Origin: Clostridium sp. SM-530-WT-3G | GTDB taxonomy: Bacteria > Bacillota > Clostridia > Clostridiales > Clostridiaceae | Direction: 5' to 3' | DNA length: 64,000 nucleotides | Assembly: GCF_012843905.1 (NCBI RefSeq) | Contig: NZ_JABAGC010000008.1 | Location: 36,160 to 100,159 of the forward strand | In this document: positions 8,091 to 19,501 of the stretch, one piece after another | How the letters are laid out: each line of letters begins with the position of its first letter | Position numbering within the stretch: the stretch's first letter is position 1 | Position numbers and translations under genes: made by a program | The notes under the pieces: model-generated | Databases searched by the model: none | Seen by the model: the letters and a program-made list of their open reading frames with translations, nothing else | Told to the model about the DNA's origin: nothing

Positions 8091-10304
8091 TTAATTATTT
8101 ACTCTATAAACATCAACTACGCCTCTAAGATTTTTTATTCTCTTCATAAGGTTTTGTAAACTATCTATACATTGAATTTTAATTTTTATATTTATGTACG
8201 CATAATTATCCTTAGATAAATTTGCGTTTACAGCACTTAATTGAAGTTTTAAGTCTGTAATGATGCTCATTATATCAGCAAGAAGTCCTTCTCTATCATC
8301 AGCCATAACCTGAATTTCAGCAGAATATGAATTACCTTTAGCTGTTCCCCAACTAACTTCTACAACTCTTTCGCCATCTGTTTCTATTAGATTTTTTAAG
8401 TTCTGACAGTCTTTCCTATGAACGGATACTCCTCTTCCCTTAGTTATATAACCTAATATTTCATCACCAGGAACAGGATTGCAACATTTTGCAAATCTAA
8501 CCATTAAGTTGCTTTCACCTTTTACAGTTATTTCATAGCTGTTTTGCTGACTGTCTTGTTTTGCTGTCTTAGCTATCTGTTCTTCTATTGCCTTATTTAA
8601 AATTTCTTTATTTTCTTTTTCTTTATTAACTTTATCAAATCCATTGTTTTCTTTTAATCTTGCAACAAGATTAGATGCTGAAACTCCATTCACACCAAGA
8701 AGTGCATATACATCATCCATATTATGAATATTATATCTCTTTACAAGTCTTTCGTAAAAATCTCCCTTAGCAATTTCAGCATAAGTTACACCTTGCTTCT
8801 TAAGCTCTTTATCTAGAAGTTCTTTACCTCTAAGTATATTTTCTTCTTTTTTGGCTTTTTTAAACCATTGCTTAATCTTACTCTTCGCTTGGTTACTCTT
8901 TGCGATATTAAGCCAATCCATATTAGGGCCTTTAGCATTTGCAGAAGTTAATATTTCAACAATTTCCCCAGTCTTTAACTTATAGTCAAGAGGAACTATT
9001 TTCCCATTAACCTTAGCTCCAACACATTTATTACCTATATCAGTATGAATTCTATACGCAAAATCTATTGGTGTTGCTCCACTGCATAAATTTATTACAA
9101 CTCCTTTTGGAGTAAATACAAATACTTCATCTGAGAATAAATCTATCTTAAATCCTTCGATAAACTCTTCTGCATCTGAAGTTTCTTTTTGCCATTCAAG
9201 CATATCTCTAAGCCATGCAAGCTTTTTCTCAAATACTTTCTGCTTATCTTGTTCAGTACCGCTTGTGTCTCCCTCTTTATACTTCCAGTGAGCAGCAATA
9301 CCATATTCAGCAGTTCTATGCATTTCAAATGTTCTAATTTGAATTTCAAATGTTTTCCCCTGAGGCCCTATAACAGTTGTATGAAGTGATTGATACATAT
9401 TAGGCTTAGGCATTGCTATATAATCTTTAAATCTACCTGGAATAGGAGTGTAAATTGTATGCACTATCCCAAGAACACCATAACAATCCTTAACTGAATT
9501 AACAAGAATTCTTATTGCAGTCAAATCAAATATTTCGTCAATAGTTTTATGTTTATTGACCATCTTCTTATATATACTATAAAAATGCTTTGGTCGCCCT
9601 TCAATTTCCGAGTCAATTCCTGCTGCTTCTAACTTAGTATATAAGTCAGCTACTATCTTTTTTATGTAATCTTCTCTTTCAACTCTTTTTTCAGCAATAT
9701 CTCTTACAAGTTCATAATATTCCTTTTCATGAAGATATCTAAAACATAAATCTTCAAGCTCCCATTTAATCTTAGACATACCAAGTCTATGCGCTAAAGG
9801 TGCATAAATATCAAGAGTTTCTTTTGCTTTCCTTTTCTGCTTATTTGCTGGCACATACTTAAGTGTTCTCATATTATGTAGTCTATCAGCTAATTTAATT
9901 ATGATTACTCTTATGTCTTTAGCCATAGCAAGGAGCATTTTTCTAACATTATCAGCCTGTTGTTCTTCCTTGCTCTTATATTCCATTTCCCCAAGTTTAG
10001 TCAATTTTGTTACTCCATCAATAAGGTTAGCTATTTCTGCATTAAACTCACGCGCTACATCATCATAAGTATATTTTGTATCTTCTATAACATCATGAAG
10101 TAATCCAGCCACAATAGTATCTGTATCCATACCAAGCTCTGCTAAATTCTCAGCTACAGCTATTGGATGAATTATATATGGCTCTCCAGACTCCCTTTTC
10201 TGTTCCTTATGAGCTTCTTTTGCAAAATTATATGCTTTTCTCACCATATCCTCGTCGACGTTGTGACAATTCTTGTGAATTTTTTCCATTAATTCATCAA
10301 TCAT
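8091..10304 (-). CDS. relA: Bifunctional (p)ppGpp synthetase/hydrolase
   Basis: 737 aa RelA/SpoT homologue (Rel). It makes and degrades the alarmone (p)ppGpp in the stringent response. The N-terminal HD hydrolase domain (about 1-150) keeps its histidine and HDVIEDT motif, so hydrolase activity is expected. The synthetase domain (about 225-340), TGS domain (about 395-455), helical/zinc-finger region with the FAKCCNPVPGD motif and C-terminal ACT domain (about 660-737) follow. AAGGAGAGC precedes the ATG. It stands between apt and dtd, the conserved Firmicutes arrangement. A 20-base hairpin at 10352 lies in its leader. Confidence 0.98.
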   Translation of the reverse strand: MIDELMEKIHKNCHNVDEDMVRKAYNFAKEAHKEQKRESGEPYIIHPIAVAENLAELGMDTDTIVAGLLHDVIEDTKYTYDDVAREFNAEIANLIDGVTKLTKLGEMEYKSKEEQQADNVRKMLLAMAKDIRVIIIKLADRLHNMRTLKYVPANKQKRKAKETLDIYAPLAHRLGMSKIKWELEDLCFRYLHEKEYYELVRDIAEKRVEREDYIKKIVADLYTKLEAAGIDSEIEGRPKHFYSIYKKMVNKHKTIDEIFDLTAIRILVNSVKDCYGVLGIVHTIYTPIPGRFKDYIAMPKPNMYQSLHTTVIGPQGKTFEIQIRTFEMHRTAEYGIAAHWKYKEGDTSGTEQDKQKVFEKKLAWLRDMLEWQKETSDAEEFIEGFKIDLFSDEVFVFTPKGVVINLCSGATPIDFAYRIHTDIGNKCVGAKVNGKIVPLDYKLKTGEIVEILTSANAKGPNMDWLNIAKSNQAKSKIKQWFKKAKKEENILRGKELLDKELKKQGVTYAEIAKGDFYERLVKRYNIHNMDDVYALLGVNGVSASNLVARLKENNGFDKVNKEKENKEILNKAIEEQIAKTAKQDSQQNSYEITVKGESNLMVRFAKCCNPVPGDEILGYITKGRGVSVHRKDCQNLKNLIETDGERVVEVSWGTAKGNSYSAEIQVMADDREGLLADIMSIITDLKLQLSAVNANLSKDNYAYINIKIKIQCIDSLQNLMKRIKNLRGVVDVYRVNN

Positions 10305-10351
10305 GAGGACTGCTCTCCTTCTATCTAAACTAAATTTATTTTAAATTCAAA

Positions 10352-10371
10352 GGCTGGTTTTCAAACCAGCC
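10352..10371. repeat. GC-rich hairpin in relA leader
   Basis: Perfect 9-bp stem with a 2-base gap (GGCTGGTTT/AAACCAGCC), unusually GC-rich here, about 48 bases upstream of the relA start. It has no clear U-run. It may be an attenuator or a protein site. The rest of the 10305-10560 gap is AT-rich with nothing I can name. Confidence 0.55.
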
Positions 10372-10560
10372 CGACTTTTAAATAATTATATATTATTTTA
10401 TTATTATTTTCAAGCTAGATAAACTAGTAACAAGTTATTGGTATTCTTCATCTTTTACAGTAATTAATAATACTTTAAACAATATGATATTATTTGATAT
10501 ATTTATACTTTTTATAATATATTTCCTTAATTTAAACTAAAAATGCACTTTTTAATCATA

Positions 10561-10599
10561 AAAAAATAACAGAACATCAATAGTGTTCTGTTATTTTTT
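10561..10599 (-). terminator. apt terminator
   Basis: Perfect 16-base arms (10561-10576 with 10584-10599) with an A/T-rich base. It ends the apt transcript 4 bases beyond the stop codon and can act in either direction. Confidence 0.9.
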
Positions 10600-10603
10600 A
10601 TAA

Positions 10604-11122
10604 TTAAACATCATATTGAACTAATGACATTACATCATAGCCTTTTAATTTATCTCTTCCTTTAAGTTCAGTTAATTCAGTTACGAAATCTAATGAAGCA
10701 ACTACTCCTCCTGCTTGTTCTATTAACTTAGCTACAGCTTCAACAGTTCCTCCAGTTGCTAATAAATCATCAACTACAGCAACTCTTTGACCTGGTTTTA
10801 TTGCATCTTTATGCATTTCAATTGTATCAGTACCATATTCTAAATCATAAGTTACAGAAATAGTTTCTGCAGGTAATTTACCTGGCTTTCTTACTGGGAT
10901 AAATCCTACTCCTAAAGCATAAGCTACAGGAACACCAAATATAAATCCTCTTGCTTCTGGACCAACTATAGCATCTATATTTTTATCCTTTAAGTAATTA
11001 ACTATTGCGTCTATAGATTCTTTTAATCCTTCCGCATCTCCAATTAATGTAGTGATATCCTTGAAACTGATACCTTCTTTTGGAAAATCTTCAATTACTC
11101 TTATTTTTTCTTTAAAATCCAT
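10604..11122 (-). CDS. apt: Adenine phosphoribosyltransferase
   Basis: 172 aa purine salvage enzyme converting adenine and PRPP to AMP. The PRPP-binding motif [11 protein letters not shown] (about 118-128) and the GPEARGF adenine-side loop (about 58-64) are intact. An ATG 20 codons earlier is in frame, but GGAGG directly precedes the ATG at 11122, and the protein then has the family length. It lies 66 bases downstream of the RecJ-like gene; recJ-apt-relA is the usual Firmicutes order, so this locus is normal apart from its degenerate recJ. Confidence 0.97.
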   Translation of the reverse strand: MDFKEKIRVIEDFPKEGISFKDITTLIGDAEGLKESIDAIVNYLKDKNIDAIVGPEARGFIFGVPVAYALGVGFIPVRKPGKLPAETISVTYDLEYGTDTIEMHKDAIKPGQRVAVVDDLLATGGTVEAVAKLIEQAGGVVASLDFVTELTELKGRDKLKGYDVMSLVQYDV

Positions 11123-11188
11123 TATTAATTCCTCCACAGTACTTATTTTAATATAAAATACAAATTTATTATTAAATAGCACATATTA

Positions 11189-12067
11189 TTATACATGTTT
11201 AACTTGTTTTAAAAGGTTATTTCTCTTTAAGCTATATAAATACTTCACAATTTGATCAGCTCTATCTTTATCATTAGTCGTTAAGAGTTCTAACACTATT
11301 CTAGCATTATCCATAACACCAACTGCACCTATAGGCGGTATTATTAATTCAATTATTCTACTTATGCCATAATCATCAAATTCTTCAATATTATAAAATT
11401 CTATTATCGATCTTAACCCATTATTATTAGTATTCATCAAAATTCTGTTACCTTCTTTGATAAATACTGCATTTTCACCCTTAACTGAAACATTTGACCA
11501 TTGCACTCCTATAAGAATCAAGTCTAAGTATTTATTTATACTTTTCATATTATAATAAATTGCAATAGCCTGCATTAGCTTAAAAGTCAATCCACTTGTA
11601 GATAAATTTTTATACCTATACTGACAACCCTTTTGATTTGGATTAATGTAAATATAATCATTTACTGTATCACTTTCTTGATTTTCAAGAACTATAAGAT
11701 CTATTCCAAGCTCTTTACATAAATCAACTTCTTTTTGTGATTTTAATCCAACACCTAAAGTTATTAACAGTTCAGCACCTAAAAAATCTACATTATTTTT
11801 AATATCTTGTGAATTTATTCTCGCATCCTTTTCCTGTCTGTCATATATCAAATATTCAACATCAGCATTTAAATATTTTAAAACAAGTATAAGGGATGAC
11901 ACAGCACAAATTCCATCAACATTATATGTACCATAGACAACAATTTTCTGTCTATTATTAATAGCTAATACTAATCTCTCTATTGCTTTGTTCATACCTT
12001 TAAGTATAAATGGGTTATATCCAGTAATATAATTTGGACAATATATACTCTCCCAGAATTTACGCAT
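11189..12067 (-). CDS. Degenerate RecJ-like DHH-family protein, 292 aa
   Basis: Corresponds to the N-terminal DHH part of RecJ (5'-3' ssDNA exonuclease) and sits where recJ usually lies, before apt. The fold markers remain, but the metal ligands do not: the DYDVDG motif reads TYNVDG, the LITVDCG motif reads LITLGVG, the DHH triplet reads ENQ (LIVLENQES), and the fourth motif TVADV reads VQWSNV. At 292 aa it also lacks the DHHA1 and OB regions of full RecJ. It is probably not a nuclease. The frame is clean, so it looks maintained rather than decaying; a binding or regulatory role is inference. Confidence 0.75.
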   Translation of the reverse strand: MRKFWESIYCPNYITGYNPFILKGMNKAIERLVLAINNRQKIVVYGTYNVDGICAVSSLILVLKYLNADVEYLIYDRQEKDARINSQDIKNNVDFLGAELLITLGVGLKSQKEVDLCKELGIDLIVLENQESDTVNDYIYINPNQKGCQYRYKNLSTSGLTFKLMQAIAIYYNMKSINKYLDLILIGVQWSNVSVKGENAVFIKEGNRILMNTNNNGLRSIIEFYNIEEFDDYGISRIIELIIPPIGAVGVMDNARIVLELLTTNDKDRADQIVKYLYSLKRNNLLKQVKHV

Positions 12068-12151
12068 GGCCTTTCTTCCTCCATAAAATTAGAAAACACA
12101 TAATATTATAAATGATAAAATGGGATTTTACAATTATTTTGTTAACAAAAT

Positions 12152-12185
12152 AGAAAACCTTCGTACATAATGCCGAAGGTTTTCT
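12152..12185 (-). terminator. secF terminator
   Basis: 12-base arms (12152-12163 with 12174-12185) followed on the minus strand by a U-rich run. It lies 18 bases after the secF stop. Confidence 0.85.
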
Positions 12186-12202
12186 TTATTTTATTCAAAT
12201 AT

Positions 12203-13078
12203 TTAATTTTTTTTACTTACTTTGGATTTCTTACCCATCTTTTCTTTTAATATTACCCATACTGGTGAAGCTATAAATATTGAAGAATATGCCCCTGTTG
12301 CTACCCCAACTATTAAAGGAATAGTAAATTCTCTAACTGATGGTACTAAAATATTAATTGCTATAATAGTAATCAGTGTAGATAAAGAAGTATATATTGA
12401 TCTTGTCATTGTTTCTTTAATACTTATATCAGCAACTTCAACTGCATCTGCACGTCTTAATTTTTTCAAGTTTTCTCTTATTCTATCAAAAATAACTATT
12501 GTATCATTCATAGAATAACCAACTATTGTTAACATTGCCGCAATAAATGGAGTATTTACTGGTATATTAAATATAGCATAAAAACTTAATGTAATTAAAA
12601 TATCATGTACTGTTGCAACTAAAGCAGCAACACCAAATTTAAATTCGAATCTAATCGCTACATATATAAGCATAACTATAAATGCTACAAGTAAAGCAAT
12701 TGCTGAATTTCTAGTTAATTCTTTTCCTACTGAAGCACCAATTTCATCTTGTGAAATTAATGCATTAGCATCTAATGAATATTGTTCTTCTAAAGCTTTC
12801 ATAATATTTGAAATTTGTTCACTATCAAGATTTGTAGCTTTTATTTCATATTCATTTGTATCAGAAAGATTTGTATTTGCATCTTCAACATATTCATTGA
12901 CTATTACGTCTGCTTGATCTTTGCTTATATCATCATTTAATTGAATTGATACTTGCGTACCACCTCTAAAGTCTATACCAAAATTTAATCCTCTAAAACA
13001 TGTAAATCCTAATCCAACTATTATAATTATTAAGGAAATCGAAAACCATATCTTAGTTTTTTCTATAACCTTAAGCAT
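12203..13078 (-). CDS. secF: Protein translocase subunit SecF
   Basis: 291 aa inner-membrane protein that with SecD uses proton motive force to help SecYEG/SecA export. There is an N-terminal transmembrane helix (about 12-30), the FGIDFRGGTQ motif just after it, an extracytoplasmic domain (about 40-125), then five more helices with the IVGYSMNDTIVIFDRIREN signature. The start overlaps the end of secD by 8 bases, implying coupled translation. Confidence 0.97.
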   Translation of the reverse strand: MLKVIEKTKIWFSISLIIIIVGLGFTCFRGLNFGIDFRGGTQVSIQLNDDISKDQADVIVNEYVEDANTNLSDTNEYEIKATNLDSEQISNIMKALEEQYSLDANALISQDEIGASVGKELTRNSAIALLVAFIVMLIYVAIRFEFKFGVAALVATVHDILITLSFYAIFNIPVNTPFIAAMLTIVGYSMNDTIVIFDRIRENLKKLRRADAVEVADISIKETMTRSIYTSLSTLITIIAINILVPSVREFTIPLIVGVATGAYSSIFIASPVWVILKEKMGKKSKVSKKN

Positions 13079-14336
13079 GTTTTTCTACCTCCCTTTTAAC
13101 TCCAAAATGCTCTGGTTTGCTAAGTATTCCACAGTTAACTGCTAAATTAATAAGTACTTTTGTTACAACTAGTGCTGTAAATAAGCTTACAAGTATACCA
13201 ATCATAAGTGTAATAGCAAATCCCTTTACTGAACCAGAACCTATGAAATATAAAATTAATCCACAAAGGATTGTTGTTACATTAGAGTCAACAATTGAAG
13301 ATAATGCATTTTCTGATCCTCTCTTAATAGCTGTTCTAATTGAAACTCCTCTTCTAAGTTCTTCTTTAGTTCTTTCAAATATTAATATGTTTGCATCTAC
13401 TGCCATACCTATAGTAAGAAGTAATGCTGCAATACCTGGAAGTGTTAAAGTAATTCCTACTTCAACAAATATATATAAATTTAGTATTATATATAATAAT
13501 AACGCAACATCAGCAAAAAATCCTTCACGTCTGTATATTACAAGCATAAATATGAATACTAATCCTATACCAATTGCTCCTGCCTTTATAGCATTAGGAA
13601 AAGCTGTTGCCCCAAGTTGTGCTCCAACATTTTTAACTGAAACAGCCTTTACGCTTACTGGAAGTGCACCTGCATTAATCATAGCAGCAAGTGATTTATT
13701 TTCTTCTAAAGAAGTTATACCTCCACTTATGCTTGCTCTACCATCAGTAATAACAGTCTGTACATTTGGATCTGAAATTAATTCATCATCAAGATAAATG
13801 CTAATTTTTTGTCCTACTAATTTTCTTGTAGCATCTGCAAATTTTTGTGCTCCTTCATCAGTAAATTCAAGTCCTACTTCATATTTTCCTGTTTGTTGAT
13901 TAAGTTGAGCTTGAGCTTTTTTAACATCTTGACCTGTTAATAATACATTACCTTCTGGGTCCTTAAATGTTAAATTACCAGCCTGACTTAAATTCTTTAT
14001 GATTTCATTTGAATCAGATGCACCTGGTACATCAACCCTTACTCTTTTATCCCCTTCTGTTGTTACAACTGTTTCTGCAACGCCTAATTTATTAACTCTT
14101 AATTCTAAGTGCTGCTTAACGCTATCTAATTGATCTTGAGTAACGTCATCTTCTTGTATTTCCATAAGCACAGAAACACCACCTTGAAGGTCTAACCCTC
14201 TAGTTATAACCTTATCGAATGGTTTAAATTCATATCCGCCTATGACAAATCCTTTAAAACCTGCAAAAGCTAAGAATCCTATTATAGCAATAATTAAAAC
14301 TAATAATACCGCACTTTTGCCTTTCGTCTTTTTCAT
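13071..14336 (-). CDS. secD: Protein translocase subunit SecD
   Basis: 421 aa membrane partner of SecF. It has an N-terminal helix (about 6-28), the RGLDLQGGV motif, a large extracytoplasmic region (about 35-230) and six transmembrane segments with the IGMAVDANILIFERTKEEL signature. The ATG at 14336 is chosen over one 14 codons upstream because GGAGGGAGATAAG precedes it. It belongs to the queA-tgt-yajC-(TIGR04086)-secD-secF block. Confidence 0.97.
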   Translation of the reverse strand: MKKTKGKSAVLLVLIIAIIGFLAFAGFKGFVIGGYEFKPFDKVITRGLDLQGGVSVLMEIQEDDVTQDQLDSVKQHLELRVNKLGVAETVVTTEGDKRVRVDVPGASDSNEIIKNLSQAGNLTFKDPEGNVLLTGQDVKKAQAQLNQQTGKYEVGLEFTDEGAQKFADATRKLVGQKISIYLDDELISDPNVQTVITDGRASISGGITSLEENKSLAAMINAGALPVSVKAVSVKNVGAQLGATAFPNAIKAGAIGIGLVFIFMLVIYRREGFFADVALLLYIILNLYIFVEVGITLTLPGIAALLLTIGMAVDANILIFERTKEELRRGVSIRTAIKRGSENALSSIVDSNVTTILCGLILYFIGSGSVKGFAITLMIGILVSLFTALVVTKVLINLAVNCGILSKPEHFGVKREVEKHA

Positions 14337-14378
14337 CTTATCTCCCTCCATACATTTTGTCTTTTCATTCCCGCACAA

Positions 14379-14811
14379 TAACAGAGTACGTTGTAGGCTA
14401 AACCTTGTATTTGTTATGTAAAATAGTAAAACTATGAATTATTATAGCTGACAGCAAATTAAAATCAATCATTTTATACAAATATAATTTCTCTTACCAA
14501 TAAACAGCTGCCAGCTATATATAAAATATTTAGTGTATTATTGTATAAATTCTTATTTTGAAGAATTTTTCCTACAATATATACAAAATACTCTTTTAAT
14601 TCAAAATTTATTTACACTCCTCATTAACACATTGTCATTATATCACACTATAATTTCTTAATAAAGTTTTTTATTGGTACTTTCTGCTTCTCAAATAGAT
14701 TAAAAATACTATATAAAAATTAAAAACCTATACTTGCTCCCCTGCTTCGAATACGTTTAACATATGTATAATATTTTCTAATCTTTAAAAACTAATATTA
14801 TATCCTCCAAA
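14379..14811. other. Intergenic gap upstream of secD
   Basis: 433 bases, AT-rich, with no coding frame I can support. It holds one imperfect inverted repeat (14444-14455 with 14507-14518, 11 of 12 matching). In other clostridia the SCIFF peptide and its radical SAM maturase can be found in this neighbourhood; I see no cysteine-rich small frame here. Confidence 0.5.
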
Positions 14812-15183
14812 TCAATTTATATTAACACCTAAAATACCTGATAAAGCACCAACTATCATAATTATTGATAATTTCCCCAATTCATATACAGAAAAAATTA
14901 AACTTCCACCTAGTACAGAAGCAGTAATAAAATAGATGCAATAAAACTCAGCACCTACACATATTCCTACAAGCATACCTTTAGAACCATTCTTTTTTGA
15001 AGCTATAATACTCCCTGCACTTATACTAATTAGAACAGTAATTATAATAATCATACTTCGTATACTATTATTTATATTAAATTTGGTCATAACTGCTGAA
15101 AGTATTATTATAGCAACAAGAGAAATTATAATTGTTCCTATAGTTCCTTTAAGTACAGATTTAAAAAAGTTATTTTCTTGCAT
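14812..15183 (-). CDS. TIGR04086-family membrane protein
   Basis: 123 aa with four predicted transmembrane helices (about 13-33, 42-60, 68-90, 98-120) and small Gly/Ser motifs between them (SAGSIIASKKNGSKG). This is the pattern of the TIGR04086/YrzE-type proteins that sit beside yajC and secD in clostridia. Its function is unknown; the setting suggests a link with membrane protein insertion or export. GGGAGGTG precedes the ATG. It follows yajC by 58 bases. Confidence 0.8.
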   Translation of the reverse strand: MQENNFFKSVLKGTIGTIIISLVAIIILSAVMTKFNINNSIRSMIIIITVLISISAGSIIASKKNGSKGMLVGICVGAEFYCIYFITASVLGGSLIFSVYELGKLSIIMIVGALSGILGVNIN

Positions 15184-15241
15184 AAAACAACACCTCCCAA
15201 CACTTCATTTTATGAATTGTCAGAAGGTATTATGCATAATT

Positions 15242-15526
15242 TTACTTATCGTTACCTACTTTATAAGCAATACCGCCTTTATCCATCTTAATTCTTGTTT
15301 TAGCAGAACTGCTTTCTATTGTAACGTATTTTTCATCAATATGAACTATTTTTCCTAATATACCGCCTCTAGTTACAATTTCATCATTAACCTTAAGCTC
15401 ACTTATCATAGAATCATATTTCTTTTTTCTTTTCTTTTCTGGCACTATCATTAAAAAATAAAATATAGCTAATATCACTATAAATGGTAAAACATTAATT
15501 AATATTGCACTTATAGAATTACTCAT
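15242..15526 (-). CDS. yajC: Preprotein translocase subunit YajC
   Basis: 94 aa, one N-terminal transmembrane helix (about 8-28), a basic KKRKKKYD stretch, then a small cytosolic beta domain with the DEIVTRGGILGKIV signature. It is an accessory of SecDF. An in-frame start 26 codons upstream is rejected because GGAGGAATAAAC lies just before the ATG at 15526. It lies between tgt and the TIGR04086-like gene, as expected. Confidence 0.96.
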   Translation of the reverse strand: MSNSISAILINVLPFIVILAIFYFLMIVPEKKRKKKYDSMISELKVNDEIVTRGGILGKIVHIDEKYVTIESSSAKTRIKMDKGGIAYKVGNDK

Positions 15527-15765
15527 GTTTATTCCTCCAATTATTAAAATTATAATAAATATATTCCTGTTAAGTAGTTTACATTTTTTATTAAATATTA
15601 TCAACCCTATAAATTAACTTTTTATTAATTATTTATATTTTATATGAAATAATTGTTACTTATATAAGTATTTTCTTCCTAATATATTATTTTATTCATA
15701 AAAAACTATATTAATCTATTAAAATTAATTAAATGGTATTTTTAGTTTTTAGTATTATTGATAAT

Positions 15766-15807
15766 AAAAGAGTGTTTTTAAAATGTAGATTTTAAAAACA
15801 CTCTTTT
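15766..15807 (-). terminator. tgt terminator
   Basis: Perfect 19-base arms (15766-15784 with 15789-15807) and a 4-base loop, 20 bases past the tgt stop, ending in a U-rich tail. Confidence 0.9.
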
Positions 15808-15826
15808 GTTAAAGAATCAATTTAAT

Positions 15827-16978
<1,152 letters not shown>

Positions 16979-17049
16979 TTAATATTTTTTATATATTGAA
17001 ACTATTGATTAATGTCACCTCATCAATATGTAATCAAACTTTAATTCAT

Positions 17050-17110
17050 TTGAAAGTTGATAGTGGAAAGTGGAGAGTTTTGGATGATATTTCTTGCAAA
17101 ATATCTTTAT
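17050..17110. repeat. Repeat fragment related to the core of copy D
   Basis: The stretch with TTTGGATGATATTTCTTGC and an AAAATATCTT tail resembles the core of the long heptamer repeat at 7945-7985. Here it lacks the heptamer arms and is preceded by GTGGAAAGTGGAGAG units. It lies between queA and tgt. Confidence 0.5.
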
Positions 17111-17186
17111 TTTAATTTAAATAGTTTATTCACTTATTTAAAGTTCCATATTCATCGTTGCTTTCCTATATCATCAGTCATACTTT

Positions 17187-18212
17187 CTATTTTATAAACA
17201 TTGAATCTCCAAATGAGAAGAATCTATATTTTTCTTTAACTGCTTCTTTATATGCATTCATAACATGATCTTTTCCTGCTAGTGTTGATACAAGCATTAT
17301 AAGTGTTGATTCTGGTAAGTGGAAGTTTGTTATTAGGTTATCCACTACTTTAAATTTATATCCTGGATAAATAAAGATATCTGTCCATCCACTTTGTTCT
17401 TTTACAAAACCATTTTCGTCTCCAATAGTTTCTAAAGTTCTTGTTGATGTTGTTCCAACGGCTATTACTCTATTTCCTCTTTTTTTAGTTTCATTAATTA
17501 TATCAGCACTTTCTTTTGAAAGTGTATAGAATTCAGAATGCATATGATGTTCTTCTAAGTTTTCAACTTTAACTGGTCTGAATGTTCCAAGACCAACATG
17601 TAATGTTAAATAAACAACATTGATTCCTTTTTCTTTGATTTGCTCTAATAATTCTTGTGTAAAATGAAGTCCTGCTGTTGGTGCAGCTGCTGAACCAGTT
17701 TCCTTTGAATATACTGTTTGATATCTTTCTCTATCTTCAAGTCTTTCATGGATATATGGTGGAAGAGGCATTTCACCAAGTGAATCTAAAACTTCTTCAA
17801 ATATTCCATCATAATGGAATTCTACTATTCTATTTCCATCTTCTTTAACTTCAACAACTTCAGCTTTAAGCTTTCCATCACCAAAAGTAAACTTTCTTCC
17901 TACTCTTGCAGACTTACCTGGCTTAGCTAGACATTCCCATTTATCTTTATCTACTCTTTTTAATAATAAGAATTCTATCTTTCCGCCAGTACCTTCTTTT
18001 TCACCAATTAATCTTGCTGGCATTACTCTTGTATTATTAAGAACTAAAGTATCACCTTCATTTAAATAATTAATTATATCGTGAAACACCTTATGTTCTA
18101 TTTCACCAGTTTTTTTATCTACAACCATAAGTCTTGAAGTATCTCTCTTCTGTAATGGATGTTGTGCAATAAGTTCCTCTGGTAAATCAAAATCAAATTC
18201 TTTAACGTTCAT
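17187..18212 (-). CDS. queA: S-adenosylmethionine:tRNA ribosyltransferase-isomerase
   Basis: 341 aa. It transfers and isomerises the ribosyl of SAM onto preQ1-tRNA to give epoxyqueuosine. The family motifs [14 protein letters not shown] (N terminus), [23 protein letters not shown] and [15 protein letters not shown] are all present and full length. AGGAGAAG precedes the ATG. Together with tgt it forms the late queuosine module. Confidence 0.97.
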   Translation of the reverse strand: MNVKEFDFDLPEELIAQHPLQKRDTSRLMVVDKKTGEIEHKVFHDIINYLNEGDTLVLNNTRVMPARLIGEKEGTGGKIEFLLLKRVDKDKWECLAKPGKSARVGRKFTFGDGKLKAEVVEVKEDGNRIVEFHYDGIFEEVLDSLGEMPLPPYIHERLEDRERYQTVYSKETGSAAAPTAGLHFTQELLEQIKEKGINVVYLTLHVGLGTFRPVKVENLEEHHMHSEFYTLSKESADIINETKKRGNRVIAVGTTSTRTLETIGDENGFVKEQSGWTDIFIYPGYKFKVVDNLITNFHLPESTLIMLVSTLAGKDHVMNAYKEAVKEKYRFFSFGDSMFIK

Positions 18213-18351
18213 TGTTATCTTCTCCTAACATTTAGCTTATGAATTAATTTCAAAAGCCAATTATTATGCTTATTTAAAATGTAGTAATACACTTTTTATC
18301 TAACCATTTATATTTAGTAAACTAGATATCTATCCAGCCCGCTATTTTTAA

Positions 18352-18401
18352 GCAAATATATAAGTATAAATATTCTTTTATACTTATATATTTATATTTG
18401 C
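18352..18401 (-). terminator. ruvB terminator, AT-rich hairpin
   Basis: 17-base perfect arms (18354-18370 with 18377-18393) extending to a GCAAATATA/TATATTTGC frame. It lies past the ruvB stop. Its left half closely resembles 60160-60197. Confidence 0.7.
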
Positions 18402-18447
18402 ACACTAATATACTATAAAATACCTTAAAGATATTTGTATTTAGCAA

Positions 18448-19485
18448 CTATTCTTCATCGAAAAATGTACCTTGAACTTTTATTTTTCTTTTAGATGGAT
18501 TAACTCTACCTAAATGCTCGTATGCTTTATCAGTTGCAACTCTTCCTCTAGGAGTTCTTATAATAAATCCCTTTTGAAGAAGATATGGTTCATAAACATC
18601 TTCAATAGTTCCAAGTTCTTCTCCTATAAAATAAGAAAGAGTTTCTATTCCAACAGGCCCACCATTAAAGTTATCAATAATAGCTTCAAGTATCTTATTG
18701 TCTACTTTATCAAACCCTGCATTATCTACTTCTAATAATTCAAGAGCATTTCTCGCTTCTTTCAATGATATTAAATTATTAGATTTTACTTCTGAATAAT
18801 CTCTTACTCTCTTTAAAAGCCTGTTTGCTATTCTTGGAGTCCCTCTAGATCTTCTTGCAATTTCAAAAGCACCTTCTTCAGTAATGTCACATCCTAAAAC
18901 AACAGCACTTCTTATTACTATTTCTTTAAGTTCCTCATTTGTATAATACTCCATGGCACATAAAACACCAAATCTATCTCTAAGTGGTGCACTAAGCATA
19001 CCTATTCTAGTAGTAGCACCTATAAGTGTGAACTTTGGAAGATCAATTCTTATAGATTTAGCTGCCGCACCTTTACCTATAACTATATCTAAAGCATAAT
19101 CCTCCATTGCTGGATAAAGTATTTCTTCTACAGTTCTGTTTAATCTATGTATTTCATCTATAAACAAAACATCATTGTCCTTTAATGTTGTAAGTATGGC
19201 AGCTAAATCTCCTGCCCTCTCAATTGCTGGTCCTGATGTTATCTTAAGTTCACCACTCATTTCCTTAGCTATTATATTAGCAAGAGTAGTTTTCCCTAAT
19301 CCAGGAGGTCCATATAAAAGTACATGATCTAGTGCTTCACATCTTTTTTGAGCTGCTTGTATAAATATATCAAGTCTCTCTTTAACCTTCTGCTGACCTA
19401 TATACTCGTTAATTTTCTGAGGTCTTAAACTTAGTTCCGAATTAAAATCACCATTCATCTCTGATGGATTAACTATTCTTTCCAT
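18448..19485 (-). CDS. ruvB: Holliday junction branch migration helicase RuvB
   Basis: 345 aa AAA+ ATPase that drives branch migration with RuvA. Walker [10 protein letters not shown] (about 61-69), Walker B DEIH, sensor 1 GATT and the arginine-finger region LRDRFG are intact, followed by the C-terminal winged helix (about 260-335). GGGGGT precedes the ATG. It follows ruvA, with repeat copy E filling the 90-base gap. Confidence 0.98.
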   Translation of the reverse strand: MERIVNPSEMNGDFNSELSLRPQKINEYIGQQKVKERLDIFIQAAQKRCEALDHVLLYGPPGLGKTTLANIIAKEMSGELKITSGPAIERAGDLAAILTTLKDNDVLFIDEIHRLNRTVEEILYPAMEDYALDIVIGKGAAAKSIRIDLPKFTLIGATTRIGMLSAPLRDRFGVLCAMEYYTNEELKEIVIRSAVVLGCDITEEGAFEIARRSRGTPRIANRLLKRVRDYSEVKSNNLISLKEARNALELLEVDNAGFDKVDNKILEAIIDNFNGGPVGIETLSYFIGEELGTIEDVYEPYLLQKGFIIRTPRGRVATDKAYEHLGRVNPSKRKIKVQGTFFDEE

Positions 19486-19501
19486 AATATACCCCCTTTC
19501 T

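Noticed and set aside
13117..13797. Long plus-strand frame antisense to secD (226 codons)
   Set aside because: Shadow of the secD coding frame; no ribosome site, no recognisable domains.
14379..14811. SCIFF peptide gene expected near secD
   Set aside because: No short frame rich in Cys codons is present; the gap is AT-rich and only has a weak inverted repeat.
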